DNA from: Chlorokybus atmophyticus
Taxonomy: Eukaryota > Streptophyta > Chlorokybophyceae > Chlorokybales > Chlorokybaceae
Direction: 5' to 3'
Assembly (NCBI GenBank): GCA_009103225.1
Contig: RHPI01003156.1
Coordinates: 1,015,339 to 1,079,338 of the forward strand
DNA: 64,000 nt
Part shown: positions 1 through 12,160 of the stretch, piece by piece
Layout of the letters: every line of letters starts with the position of its first letter
Numbering within the stretch: the stretch's first letter is position 1
Notes under the pieces: model-generated
The model's database searches: none
Told to the model about the DNA's origin: nothing
The model's input: only the letters and a program-made list of their open reading frames with translations
Position numbers and translations under genes: made by a program

Positions 1-197
1 GAATATAAACGCATAAGCTAGTACACACGCATGCTGTATAATGTAAAACATATGCGCACAAAACATTTGCGAAATTACTACAAGTTGAGAACAACATATG
101 CCTGAGATTGCAGGCATGTGACACATATTGGTGTATCGCACTCCATAAAATGCGTGCATCATGCATAATTGCAACATTGATCAGTCATTTACCGTTA

Positions 198-1588
198 CTA
201 CCTAGAGATCTTTGACATCTTTCGTGCAAGCTTAGCCCCTGGTTTCACTTTGGAGCTAGGCGTGGTTGCTTTGTCCGGCGACTTCGGCTTTGTTGCAGCC
301 ATTGCTTTCTTACGCCATGCTTGCACTCCCTTGATAGCCTGCGTGAACGGCGCTGCCCCCATGGAACGCTTGATGACGCCTTTCCTCACCCTCGACATGA
401 AATCCTGCATGCATTGGTTGAAACATGATCAATGTGTACACGTGTCACTAGCAAGACACATGCGCGTGCGTGCGTGCGCACATGCACGCACGCATCCGCA
501 TCTACGCACACGTACACGCACACGTGGGTGCGCGCACTACTCGAGAAACAGCATCAACCACACATGCGTGTACACGCGTGCACACGCCCGCACACATGTG
601 TGAGCACGGGCATGTACAGGCGTACGCACGCGTACATGTCCGCGCGTGCGCGCGCATTCACACCCATACGTACCCCCCCTCCCCCACCCCCCCACACACA
701 CTCTCTCTTCTCACCTCCACATCGCTCACAACCGCCTCCATATTCACTCTCCCCGCCCGTACATTACACCCCCTGGCGGCTATCCCGACCGCGTCCAGCG
801 CGGGGTTGAGTTCCCGTATCACCGCGACCACGGCGCCGACGGTCAGGGCTTCGGGTGAGAGAGTGGGTTGTTGTTGTTGTTGAGATGGTTGGGGTGGGGA
901 CTGGGGTGGGGATTGGGAAAGTTGGGATTGGGAGAGTTGGGATTGGGAGGGGTGGGGTGGGGAGAGTTGGGATTGAGAGGGGTGGGGGAGGAGAGGGGGT
1001 GGGGGACAGGAATGGAGGTGTTTGAGACGGGAGTGGAGAGTGGAGAGAAAGCGCTCACGGTCTTGCCAAAGCTGCGCGGACGTGAGAGTGGTAAGACAAC
1101 AGGAGCAGCACACGCTTGCGCGCACATGTGTGCATGCGAGTCTGAGCACATACACTTGCGCGCGCACAGACACACCAACATGCACACGCACGCACACACA
1201 CGCACGCACACGCACACGCAGTCACACATCCAATCCCTACCCACCAAGGTCCTGATAGCCCGCAGCACGTTCTCCGGGCACTCCGCGTATCTCACGGTTT
1301 CATCCGTCCCCTCGTCCAGCATCGCGCAGATGGCATCCACGCTGCAAACTCCCCCAGCACCGCTACTGGTGTTGGAGCTGCCAGTAGCCGCATCGGTGTT
1401 GGTTGTGTTGGCAGCAGCGACACCACTGCCGCCGCCGCCGGCAGCAGCAGGGTCGGTCGTAGGTTCTGGGATGAAGAGGGAACTGGCGGCGACGGGAAGA
1501 GCCAACTTGAGCAGAATCTTGAACTCAGCCTGCAAGTCACTGATGTTGACACAGGTGACATACATACACATATGCGTGCATGCACGCA

Positions 1589-1623
<35 letters not shown>

Positions 1624-3101
1624 NNNNNNNNNNNNNNNNNNNNNNNNNNNNNNNNNNNNNNNNNNNNNNNNNNNNNNNNNNNNNNNNNNNNNNNNNNNNN
1701 NNNNNNNNNNNNNNNNNNNNNNNNNNNNNNNNNNNNNNNNNNNNNNNNNNNNNNNNNNNNNNNNNNNNNNNNNNNNNNNNNNNNNNNNNNNNNNNNNNNN
1801 NNNNNNNNNNNNNNNNNNNNNNNNNNNNNNNNNNNNNNNNNNNNNNNNNNNNNNNNNNNNNNNNNNNNNNNNNNNNNNNNNNNNNNNNNNNNNNNNNNNN
1901 NNNNNNNNNNNNNNNNNNNNNNNNNNNNNNNNNNNNNNNNNNNNNNNNNNNNNNNNNNNNNNNNNNNNNNNNNNNNNNNNNNNNNNNNNNNNNNNNNNNN
2001 NNNNNNNNNNNNNNNNNNNNNNNNNNNNNNNNNNNNNNNNNNNNNNNNNNNNNNNNNNNNNNNNNNNNNNNNNNNNNNNNNNNNNNNNNNNNNNNNNNNN
2101 NNNNNNNNNNNNNNNNNNNNNNNNNNNNNNNNNNNNNNNNNNNNNNNNNNNNNNNNNNNNNNNNNNNNNNNNNNNNNNNNNNNNNNNNNNNNNNNNNNNN
2201 NNNNNNNNNNNNNNNNNNNNNNNNNNNNNNNNNNNNNNNNNNNNNNNNNNNNNNNNNNNNNNNNNNNNNNNNNNNNNNNNNNNNNNNNNNNNNNNNNNNN
2301 NNNNNNNNNNNNNNNNNNNNNNNNNNNNNNNNNNNNNNNNNNNNNNNNNNNNNNNNNNNNNNNNNNNNNNNNNNNNNNNNNNNNNNNNNNNNNNNNNNNN
2401 NNNNNNNNNNNNNNNNNNNNNNNNNNNNNNNNNNNNNNNNNNNNNNNNNNNNNNNNNNNNNNNNGGAGCGGGGAGGTGGGTGGGGAGGTGGGGGAGAGTG
2501 GGGGGGAGAGGGTTGAGGTGGTTGTTGAGGTGGTTAGGGTTGCGGTGAGGTGGGGCCAGAGGGAGTAGACGCACTCGATCACGCGGTCTTCGCTCCCGAG
2601 CTGAGGAGAGTTGATGGGAGGGAGGTGTTGGAAAGGAGTTGCTGAGAGAGACTTGCGTGTGTTGAGTGTGAACGTCTCACCTTTGCGAGAAGGTAGTCGT
2701 GTACGTAGTCCTCCATACTGTCCATGTTGCCGCTGATGTGTTTCTGCACTCCCCAACATCATCACAACCACTTCAGCCACTACCACTACTACTACCTCTA
2801 CCACCACCACCTCCGACAACAACAACAGCAACAACAGCTGGCATACCTGATGCCAGATGTCGCGGACAAGCGCGCGAGCGTCCTCTCTCGTCATCATCTG
2901 GTTGGAAACCTGCACAGCGCAAGCCAAACAACTCACTCGCGCACGTCAGCATGACCACATCTCCAAGTCACGTGGTCACTGTGCTGCGTACAGTGTGCTA
3001 AACTTACGAGGCCCTCGTGACGCAACAGTGGCGGAACGCTCCGGCCAAAACCACGACCGCGGAAGTAAAAGGGCTCTGGCTTGCGCTCCACGGCGTCACC
3101 C

Positions 3102-3159
<58 letters not shown>

Positions 3160-4359
3160 CGTGCCATAAAAAGTGTGGACGTGCATGTGCACTCGTGCAT
3201 ATGCGTACTTGCACATACACGCTTGTGCGGGTGCGCGTGTGCATGCGTGTAACCAAAGTGGTCGTGACTACCCACCGACCTTCGGTCTGTCCTTTGGATG
3301 TTTTGCATAGTGCAGTTCCAACCTCAGTCTCCGCACCTGCAACGAGCGTCTTCCTTCAGACATCACAACTGATAATCAGACTGTCATTCTCACTCTCGAC
3401 TCACCTCCCTGAACAGCAACGCCACAGTAGCCTCCACATCCCCCTCCATCAACGTCCCCTCCTCCAACACAACCACCTCCCCACTGTGTGTGCATCACAA
3501 CTGCGTCAGTCAGCAAATCTAAACCCACACGCGCACGCACGCACCCACCCACCCCCTCCCGCACTCACCCATCTTCCCCCATCTTGAACCCCACCCTCCC
3601 TCCCCCACTCCCGTCCTCCCCCCGTATCTCCGCGACGTGGGCCTCCCTGGCCTCCGCGGCCTCCCGGTCCGCCCGCGACGCGCGGTCGTCCGCGGCGGAG
3701 AGGAGGGACTGGGACTCGGCGAGCTTCTGGGTCTGCCGCTCAGCGCCGTCGCGGACCATCTCGAGCTGGGAGAGAAAGTGTGTGCGTGTAAGTTATATAA
3801 GTTGTGGATGCACATGGTTACTCTAACACATCATCGTCACGCGCATAACGTGTAGGATTGCCCGGCCGCAAACCCACATGTCCCCATGACCCCAATATCC
3901 CCCTAGACACACCCAGTCTCTGACTGCCCATCCATCGATCCCGCTGCTTGCCTGTTCAGTGAGCAGTCTCAGCTTCTGCTGGAACGCCTCCTCTTCCTTG
4001 AGGTAGGCCCGGTTGGCGTCGGACGCCTGGGCCTCGTGGAAGTTGACGCTGCGGAGGAGCATCGCGCTCTGGGACTTGAGCTCCTCGATCCTGAGGGAGG
4101 GGAGTGTGTGTGTGAGAGAGATAAACGCACACAGGCAGGCATACACATGTACACAGACGCACACGCAAGCACACTAACAGTTGCACAGAATACGTTACTC
4201 CTCGCACCTGCTGAGTGCCAGCTTGTGTGCGAAAGCTAACTCCGCCAGCTCAGACACCTTCGCCTGGTACTTACTCACAACCTCCTCACACTCCTACACA
4301 GCCACACGCATTTGCATATGACTAGTATCCCCAAACCACACCCACCTTTACACACTTAC

Positions 4360-4455
<96 letters not shown>

Positions 4456-5620
4456 NCCGTCTCCCCCTCCCCCTTGGCCCTCACGTCCGCGACCTCGGCC
4501 CTCCTCCTCTCCCTCGCCGTTGCCACCTCACACCTACACACCGGCATTGTCATGTGTGACGCACACTCTTGTGTCACCCACCCACATACATCCACACTCA
4601 CTCACCTTAGACGGTGTAGTAGCGATCGGTCGCGTAAGGAGGCGGCAACGAAGGCGTCGTAATGACGCAGCGCCGAGGAGAGGAGAGGGGCGTAGGTGGG
4701 GAAGGAGGGGACCAACTCGCTCAAGGCCGCGCGGTAGATCTGGCATGGTTGTTGTTGTTGTTGTTGTTGTTGTTGTTCTTGGTAGTAGTCTTGTCATCTC
4801 ACCTCTAGGCGGTTGATATCCGGTGCCTCAATCTCCCCATCATCTCCATCATCCCCCTCCCCATCCTTCTTCCCGTTCTTGTCGCCACCGCCCCTGTCGG
4901 CGTTGATGTCGTCGCTGCCGCTGTGTCGTCGGCGCTGGCGGAGGCGGAGGGCCTCGAGCTCCGCGGACACAAACTCCTCCAGCTGGTGGGGAGAGAACGA
5001 GCGGAAAACGAACCATTGAACTACTGTGTGTTGCTTAGTCAGCGTCATCAATGTCAATATACTGAGTTGTCTCACTACGTGAGAGTGCGCACACACATAC
5101 ACACGCGCACTTGCATGCACGCAGGTACGCTCTCACGCAATCTCGCTCTGACAAGACATAAGAACACGTACATGCATACACACGTTCATATGCACTTAAG
5201 CGCATACTCGCGCAATCACACAAACACACCTGAGACAGCAGCTTGGGTTTTGCGGATCGCGGCGTCAACTCTCTCTGCAACAATCACAACACACCATATT
5301 CCCATGCGCTCGTGCTGCTAGACCGATGTCATCGTCACCTATGTCTACAGCATCACTCACCCCCGGCGGCCACACGGCGATATCCGCCCAATGATCCTTC
5401 ATATCACAAGCCTCCGACAACTCACTGCACACAAGCAATATACCGACCCCTTAACACGCCACCGACACCACAGCAGCCCATCCCAACATGCAAGTCAGAT
5501 CTCCCTGTCACCTCGTCCATCTCATGCTCATGTTGCAGTCAGTCCCCGAAGCGGTGGGTGACCCATTGCCCCCTCTCTGGTGCGATCGGCCTTGTCTTGC
5601 GAACCGCTGGCGCGGGGTGA
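198..5620 (-). CDS. TSNAXIP1_N domain coiled-coil protein, cilium-associated family (5' end uncertain)
   Basis: The gene has many exons on the minus strand. The best-supported exons are about 5281-5231 (ending KPKLLSQ), 4984-4801 (starting LEEFVSAELEAL) and 4765-4615 (IYRAALSELVPSFPTYAPLL). Joined in phase they reproduce the TSNAXIP1_N pattern: a short helix with KEL-like residues, then R-x-x-Y-R...F..Y.PLL. Downstream exons (about 4230-3960, 3770-3600) are heptad-rich coiled coil, for example IEELKSQSAMLLRSV and LTEQASSG. Later exons near 2890-2855, 2740-2697, 2605-2545, 1535-1245 and 1100-720 have good splice sites, and a basic C-terminal exon (409-198) ends at a TAG stop. Part of an intron or exon is lost in the 841-base gap. 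TSNAXIP1 relatives are mostly found in ciliated cells and sperm; a ciliary role here is inference. The first exon, perhaps near 5.5 kb, is not securely placed. Introns are unusually rich in alternating CA/CG repeats. Confidence 0.65.
1591..2464. repeat. (GA)n microsatellite running into an 841-base assembly gap
   Basis: A run of GA dinucleotides (1591-1623) is followed by Ns from 1624 to 2464, and the sequence resumes in purine-rich GGGGAGG-type repeats. The gap lies within the minus-strand TSNAXIP1-like gene and may hide an exon. Apparent long reading frames through this stretch exist only because N codons contain no stops. Confidence 0.9.
3106..3158. repeat. (GT)n microsatellite in intron
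   Basis: About 26 GT dinucleotides in a row lie inside an intron of the TSNAXIP1-like gene. Neighbouring introns (430-660, 1100-1220, 5090-5230, 5820-5900) are also long alternating purine-pyrimidine tracts (CA, CG, TGCA). Confidence 0.9.
4361..4456. repeat. Poly-C tract of about 95 bases ending in a single N
   Basis: An uninterrupted run of C is followed by one N at 4456, inside an intron of the TSNAXIP1-like gene. Single Ns elsewhere in this window also fall at repeat ends, so this is probably a contig join or an unresolved homopolymer rather than a true 95-base C run. Confidence 0.8.
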
Positions 5621-7254
5621 GCGGGGATGTGGTGAAGCTCGCGCGGCTGTGGTTGTAAACGGAGGTGGGAGAGTGTGTGTTGTTGGGGTGGGGGTGTTTG
5701 AGGGGGGGGTCATCGTCGGTGGTGAGGGGCTGTGTTGGGCGGTCGGTGGAGGGGCCGGGGCTGCGGACGTCGACCGCGGTGGTACGAGGCCTGTGAGAGA
5801 GTGCGTAGGGGTGGGTGGGTGGGAGGGGGCGTGCATGCGTGTGCACGCGTTTGCGTGCGTGCGCGCTTGCGCATGTGTATTGCGTGCATGTGTGCGAGAG
5901 GTATGCCGTCACTACTGTGCGTGAGCAGAAGTCAGAGCAGGAGCTCACGCCAACAATCAAGCTGTTCCGTTGCTGTTCTACCTGTCGGTGACTGCGACTC
6001 TAGCCGTGCTTCCGCCACTGTTGCTGCGTTCCAGAGTCAAAGAGAGCCTCTCTGGTACCACGTAATCAGTGACAAGTCAATAAATGCTTCAATGCTCTCA
6101 ACCCAGCATACAACTGTCAAGTTTAACAAGGTGCTGAGAGCGCCCTGCAACTCGGCAACTCGGCATAAGCCTGTCCTCACTCACCCACTCTGTCGAGCGG
6201 CAAGCGCGGCAGAATGGCACGCTCGATCTCGTTTCCCTGCTGACACAGATGCGAGTGTGTGAGTGGTACTGAAAGCGTGTGCGTGAGGGTATGTGTGCAT
6301 ATGCGTGTGCACACGTTGCAGAAAGCCGTAACCTCTCAGACCCTTGAGCACGCACCACAAAGACAAAAACTGAGCACACAGCGCTCTATCCGTGGATCTG
6401 GCTACCAAGGGTATGTTGAGAGGACACACGTGCGCGCGTGTGTAGGAGGAGAAGTGAGACTGCGTGTATGTATTTGTTGGTACGTATTTATACGCATGTA
6501 TGGATGGATGGATGCATGGATGGATGGATGAGTGTAGCCCTAGCACACGTGTGGCAAGATGCAATGCGAATGTTGTCTAAGAAACGTCTGAGTATCTGAG
6601 CACAGGACATATGTTAAATGTCCTCAAGCGGCTCGAGGACCATGAGGTGCTTCATCTATCCGATATGATGAGCTGTATTGTCAAAAAGCATGTTCGTTGT
6701 AGATCTACACAACGAACATGTTGAGATGAGCTTCATTGTAAGCGTGTATTCTCAACATCTAAGCATTGTAAGCGTTGTAAGAGTGTATTCTAAACATCAA
6801 TCTCTATAAACGAGAGATTGGAGTTGAGAGTAGCGCACACACAGCATAATTTGCGTCTCGGGGTTGATACGCACGTAGGCACTCCTTACCTTGGCAGTCA
6901 TGTTTCTCAAGCTCAAAGCTTCATGCCCAAGACCTCCTAAAGCGTCTCAGCTAAAGCTTTTAAGTCTCGCTCACCATCAAGCACTGGCTTCCGTCTCCAC
7001 GTGGCATTACCTCCTGCTTTCACCGCCGCCGCCGCCTACACGGACGTCCAGAGGGCCGTCACGTGACACTGGTACGGTATAGCCAGGCAGTTAAATCCGG
7101 CTCGACAACCTGTTCCCAATGGTTGGACAGACGTTACTTGTCGAGCAGGATTGAGGAGCACAGTAAGGAAGGGAAGTTAAGAGGGCATTCGAACGTAAGT
7201 TAGGCTTTGTGTTCCGGAAAAGACCCTGTCTCAGGCGCATTGCTGAGGTGCGCC
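5621..7254. other. Intergenic region between divergent genes
   Basis: I see no convincing gene here. The stretch contains alternating TGCG/TGCA runs (5820-5910, 6260-6320), an ATGG tetranucleotide run (about 6497-6533), and short hairpins at 6689-6720 and near 6800-6825. It should hold the promoters of the minus-strand TSNAXIP1-like gene and the plus-strand SET-MYND gene. A non-coding first exon of either gene could also lie here. Confidence 0.5.
6689..6720. repeat. 12-bp perfect inverted repeat
   Basis: The arms are CATGTTCGTTGT (6689-6700) and its exact reverse complement (6709-6720), with an 8-base spacer. The centre TGTAGATCTACA is itself palindromic. It lies about 535 bases upstream of the SET-MYND start codon. 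Confidence 0.8.
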
Positions 7255-10200
7255 ATGGCGGCGGCGGCGGCGGCGGCGGCAGCGCTGGAGGCCGCGTGGC
7301 CTGTGAGGGTCAAGGCGGACTTGCCGGGTGGCAGGGGTAGGGGACTTGTGGCGGCGAGGGCGCTGAAGGCCGGGGAGACCGTGCTGCGGGAACTGCCCAC
7401 CCTGCTGGTCACCACGCAACGGGCGGCGGCGTCCACATGCGCACGATGCTGCCGACAGCCGGTAGGTTTTATATATGTGTACATCCACTTGTCATCTTGC
7501 CCTCCTATAGTAGATTGATGAATTGGACTTATGGTAAAGCGCATGACAAATGTTCAGCCGAGCTGTCATATCTATCATGGCTATCATGCTGGCATGCATG
7601 CAGCTCTCTAGCTGCTCGGTCAGCCCGTAGGTGTGGGTTCATCCTCGGCTTCTCGTGTGTACATGCACGTAACCGCACCCACACGCAAATGCATGCCAGT
7701 AGAGGTAGGTTAAGTCAAGCGAGAGACGAGACAGCGAGAGCAGTGTCAGGTGTGGGAGGAGAGGGAGGGAGCGCAGAAGGGTTTGAGACAGAACGAGGCA
7801 GATAGGGGTAAAACATGCTCTGTGTGGTGGGGGGGATGAAGAAGACAGCAAAACCACATGTGCGCATGCGTTAGGTACTGGTCGCTACGGTTTTTCCCCT
7901 CGCAACTGTCACAAGCGTCCGCACGTCTTCTCACAGTTCTTCTCACCCGCGCGCGCACACACACACACAGTTGTTTCCCAGGACCCTCACCCCTCCTCCA
8001 TCCTCCCCCTCCCTTGCCCCGGTCCCTGCGCGGGCGCCGCGCGCTACTGCTGCGACGCCTGCCTCGACGCGCACGCCCTCCACCACAGGCCGCTCGAGTG
8101 CGCCGCGCTGGGGGCACTTGTCAACGATAGGAATGCACTCGAGGGGGAGGAGGAGACGGACGAGGGACGGTTCCTTGTGGCGGCCGTGGCGCTGAAGGTG
8201 AGAGAGATGGTAGTGTAGCGTGAATCCCTGGTTGTTGGCGTGTGTGGGCACGCTTGGGCATGTGCGTGCGCGTGAACTACATCATACTGGACTTGTGTGT
8301 GTGAGCGTTATGACATTTGCTGCGAAAGCATGCTGTACTGCATTGATAGGTCCTTTGATGTATCACATGACAGACTGTTGCACTATAGCAGCTCTGTAAT
8401 GTGGCATGGCAGCGCACACGGCGTCCCTAATTGCCTAGGACAGCAATGACATCCCACTACAGTATACCATTTATATTGTTCCTACAAAGCCACACTATGC
8501 AGTCAACATGATGCTGATGGCTTCTGCATGGTCTCACTAACACCTTGGTTGTCAGGAGCGCAGCCGTCAACAAGACGACGGCAACTTCCCTCCCAAGGGT
8601 CCAACCGGCTTCTTCGACGGCTGCAGTCGCGAGGTCCTGCCGCCCGGCGGCTTCGCTGCGCTGGAGCGGCTGTACGACCCTGCATCTGTTGCGCAAGAGA
8701 CTTCGGTCACGCCGGAACAGCGACGGGTGTATGAGGCGGTGGCGGAAGCGGTCGGAAGGGAGAAGGTGACGGAGGAAGAGGCGGCGTCTCTGCTGCGCAA
8801 AGACAGGTGAGTGAAGCTTGGTTGTGTTCTGCGTAATTGGCAAGCACACGGGAATGCACACACCAGCCCACACACGCAGACAAGATTATGCGCGCGCGCG
8901 CGCATGCGCACGCGCTTGTGCGCTTAGCAAATCTTCTGTTTGAAACTGCATGAGAGCCAAGGCACAACCCGGTTTTGTGTCAGTGATGTTTGTGCCCTGC
9001 AAGCACACACATCACTGCACACCCTGACTCAAGCTTGCATGTGCATGTGGCGCGTGCGTGTAGTGTTGTGCGCGCTTGCACACACATACACACCAAAGCT
9101 TGTGAGCTTGCACAGCACGCATACAAGTCCTTCCCAACATGCATGCTCGAGAACAGAACATTAGCAGCCTTCCAGCCAGAACCTTTTCGCTCTCTGCAAG
9201 TCTGAGCAAGAGAGAACTTATCCCCTCCCATCCCAGGTGCAACTCGTACGGCATCATGGCTCGTTCTTCCCCCTCCGGCGATCGCGACATCCGCGCCAGC
9301 GGCGTCTACGCGTCGGCGGCCCTCCTCAACCACGACTGCCTGCCGAACGTCTGCCGCTTCGACCGCTTCGACGACCCGACCTGCGGACCTGACAGCAATA
9401 CTGTCGTGGAGATACGCGCGATGCATGACGTGGTGGAAGGGACGGAACTGGTGATGTCGTACTTCCCGATCAACCAGACATACGCACAAAGACAGGTGGG
9501 CAGTCAAATACTACACTTCTATTGTGATGGTGATGGTGATGGTGACGGTGACGGTGACGGTGACGGTGACGGTGATGGTGATGGTGATGGTGATGGTGGT
9601 GATGATGGTGATGGTGATTCTCTTGTGCAGAGGCGGCTCAAAGAGGAGTATGGGTTTGATTGCGCGTGCCAGCGGTGTCAAGTGGAGAGCGCGTGGTCGG
9701 ATGAAGAGGAGGAGGAGGATGGTGGTCATGCTGCTGGTGATGGGGCAGGAGGAGAAGTTGGAGTTGGGTCGAGCAAAACCCAACAAGCCAACGGCGCCGA
9801 GCAAGGTTTGTGCACACGGCATGCACACAACAGTGGTGTTGGTTACTGGACAAAGCGTGTAGTTCGTCTGATGTGAACTGAGACTTGCGTGCGTGCGTGC
9901 GTGGTATGCAACTTTTTTGTCATGACAAGTAGTATGACCGTCACAATGTCCGCAGATGAAGGTGAAGTAGACGATGCCGAAGCCAACAATGACCAAGACG
10001 AGGACGATGGAGTGGACGACTTTCCCCACATGATGTTCTTCGCGCGGTACTTGTGTCCCTCAGATTCCTGCGGCGGCACGTTGTGTCCCGAGGAGGGCAC
10101 GTATCATGAGCGGGATTCTCCCCGCGGCGACGCCTTTTGGGACCGGTACGACTACGTTGAGAGCGGCGTCATGGAGTGCAACATGTGCGGACGCAAGCGC

Positions 10201-10311
10201 ACCGAAGAGGAGTTCGTCGAGGAGATGGCGCGGTTGAGGGAGGAGGGAGATGAGGAGGAGGAAGAGGAGGAGGAGGGTTACGCGGAAATTGAGTCGGATG
10301 CTAGCCACTAG
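7255..10311 (+). CDS. SET and MYND domain protein (SMYD/ASHR-like lysine methyltransferase)
   Basis: There are six exons: 7255-7461, 7982-8195, 8555-8807, about 9236-9495, 9631-about 9805 and about 9955-10311. Exon 1 starts with an alanine-rich ATG in good context (cgccATGG) and carries the N-terminal SET motif GRGLVAARALKAGETVLRE followed by the first MYND cysteines (CARCC). Exon 2 completes the MYND zinc finger (CCDACLDAHALHHRPLEC). Exon 4 has the SET core: NSYGI, then the cofactor and pseudoknot motif LLNHDCLPN, then GTELVMSYFPI. Exon 5 has the post-SET cysteines CACQRC. Exon 6 holds a second Cys cluster (SCGGTLCPE and MECNMCGRKR) and a very acidic tail. The family methylates lysines on histones or other proteins; the substrate cannot be predicted. 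A MYND insertion splitting SET is typical of SMYD proteins. Intron 4 is unusual (see the repeat entry). Confidence 0.85.
9524..9618 (+). repeat. (GATGGT)n-type repeat filling a stop-free intron
   Basis: Trinucleotide and hexanucleotide repeats (GATGGT/GACGGT) occupy most of the 135-base intron 4 (9496-9630) of the SET-MYND gene. The intron has canonical GT and AG ends, but its length is a multiple of three and it is open in frame, so a retained form would insert a (Asp-Gly)n stretch between the SET core and the post-SET cysteines. Confidence 0.85.
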
Positions 10312-12160
10312 CATTCAGCTGAGCGGGTACCATGGTAGTTGTACTTGTTTGCGGTTTTTCTTTGTACGACGGAGTTGAAAAACTTGACGACTCTATGAAG
10401 GCTCGTGTGGGGTCGCGCTTTTTAAGATGATGCGACACCTGTCCAACCTCCTTTTAGCTAGTTTGCCGGCATGCATATCCAAGTCTGAGGTATGTAACAG
10501 TACTCATATGGCATGGCAAGGAAACAGCGTTGGACCCCAAAGTTGGAAAGATGTCATGGTAAGTTGAAAGTAGTGTTAGTTACTAGGTGCAGAGAGAAAG
10601 AGAGAGAGAGAGGACTGTAACTCCATTTGCATAAGAGAGGACTGTAACTTCCCTTTGCAGAGTCTGCTTATAATCATATACATGGTATACATAGTGATAT
10701 TGATTGACACAAACATTTCCTAGTATTGTATCGTATTGCGTCAGCTTCAAGGCAAATAGGTCCATGTGTTGTAGTACACGCTGTTTGGGACACCATAAGA
10801 AATATCCTACATATTGCTAACTTTGAAATGTTTGTTTATAAAACTATCATCATCAGATAAACGAGTGTAATAGAGGTATTATGTTGCATGAATTAAATGT
10901 GTACATTGAGTGAAGATAATCTCACGCACTCCATTAATAGCGGTTGCTGCGTATCTTTACACAAAAGAGCAAAATATGTATCATTATCACAAATTTTATT
11001 TCAAGAGTGTTTTTATGATAATCGATGTGCAAACAAATGACAGGTTGGGAGTTGGTAGCTACAAAAATCAAGGGTTTCTTGTAGCTGCAGACTTCAACCT
11101 TACGTGTAGCACCCGCCCAAGCATTAATATCCACCGTTATAACGTGACTTGATGTATCGACATGCCATGCTACGCAATGCATGCAATTGCCTATGCATAG
11201 TACATGCAGCAAACACAATAACACAAATATTATGACGAGATTACAATATGATACACAATAAACAACCACCATTGATACACGTTCACCTGTGCTGCATGCA
11301 GCAAACCACAACATCTACTAAAAATGCTTATATGTTGAAAATGTAGATCCTGGTGCAAGATCTGAAGTTCAGTCAGCGAGCTGGCATACAGTCTTGCAGG
11401 GGGCGGAGGGAGATTGCCGGCTCCATGCATGCATTTTGTATTGTGCAATCTCCGTCCGCTTCTGCAAGCCTCTATGCCAGCTCGCTGGATTTTAACTTCA
11501 CCTCCTTCACCAAGCTCTACATTTTACATGTGCTCCTTTGCAAGTGATTATAATTGTTACAAATTCAAAACTCATATAGTCGTTAACAGTTGTAGTATTA
11601 GCCTTTCAATTGGTATAACTGACGTTGATCACGAAAACAACGTTATTATATAATTTTATAATTATCGTTAATCTATTGAATGATGATGCGATATGACAGC
11701 TATCAACTACGCTGATGATCAACTTAGCTTATGAGACATACGCACGTGCTTATACTATTAATGATTGTTTAAGAGTTTTCTTTGTTCCTGAGGCCTTTAT
11801 CATGAGGCTTGGGCACCTTGCATCATGCAAGTTGCATCATGAGCGCAGGTATTTGCCGCGTCTTTCTCTCAATGTGTCAACCAGCACGCACAGACGTGGC
11901 AACGCTGACCTGTCTGTCTCCGTCCGTGCGGCAGCGCACCGCAGCGCGGCTGCCAGGGGCGGCGGCAGGGGCGGGGGCTGGAGTGGGGTTGGCTGGGTTG
12001 TCCTCCGCGTGGTGCACAGTATCATTGCTGATTTTAGTCTCAGTTGCTGGAGCGAAACGCACAGGGAGCTGTTTGAGCTGAGCTGAGCTGAAGTAGGGTT
12101 GGTGGGGAATTCTTGGTGGTTGGGAAGGGTGGGAAGGTTGTTGGGGAAGTTTGTTCAGCC
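10312..12160. other. AT-rich intergenic region
   Basis: I find no gene. The DNA is AT-rich, with a short GA run (10592-10612) and one long foldback (11362-11500, listed separately). The last part (11850-12160) becomes GC-rich and is probably the promoter and 5' UTR of the CPP1-like gene. Confidence 0.5.
11362..11500. repeat. Foldback: about 56-bp imperfect inverted repeat with 27-base loop
   Basis: The left arm 11362-11417 and right arm 11445-11500 are reverse complements with scattered mismatches. Shared cores include GCGAGCTGGCATA, CTTGCAG and GGAGATTGC. The loop contains CATGCATGCAT. No coding potential is visible. It could be a MITE remnant or a transcribed hairpin. Confidence 0.75.

Noticed and set aside
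432-883. Open frames encoding His/Thr/Arg-rich repeats
   Set aside because: They translate CA/CG microsatellite DNA and have no start context, splice sites or family motifs.
843-2936. Very long open frames on both strands spanning the N gap
   Set aside because: They are open only because Ns carry no stops; the flanks are low-complexity intron sequence.
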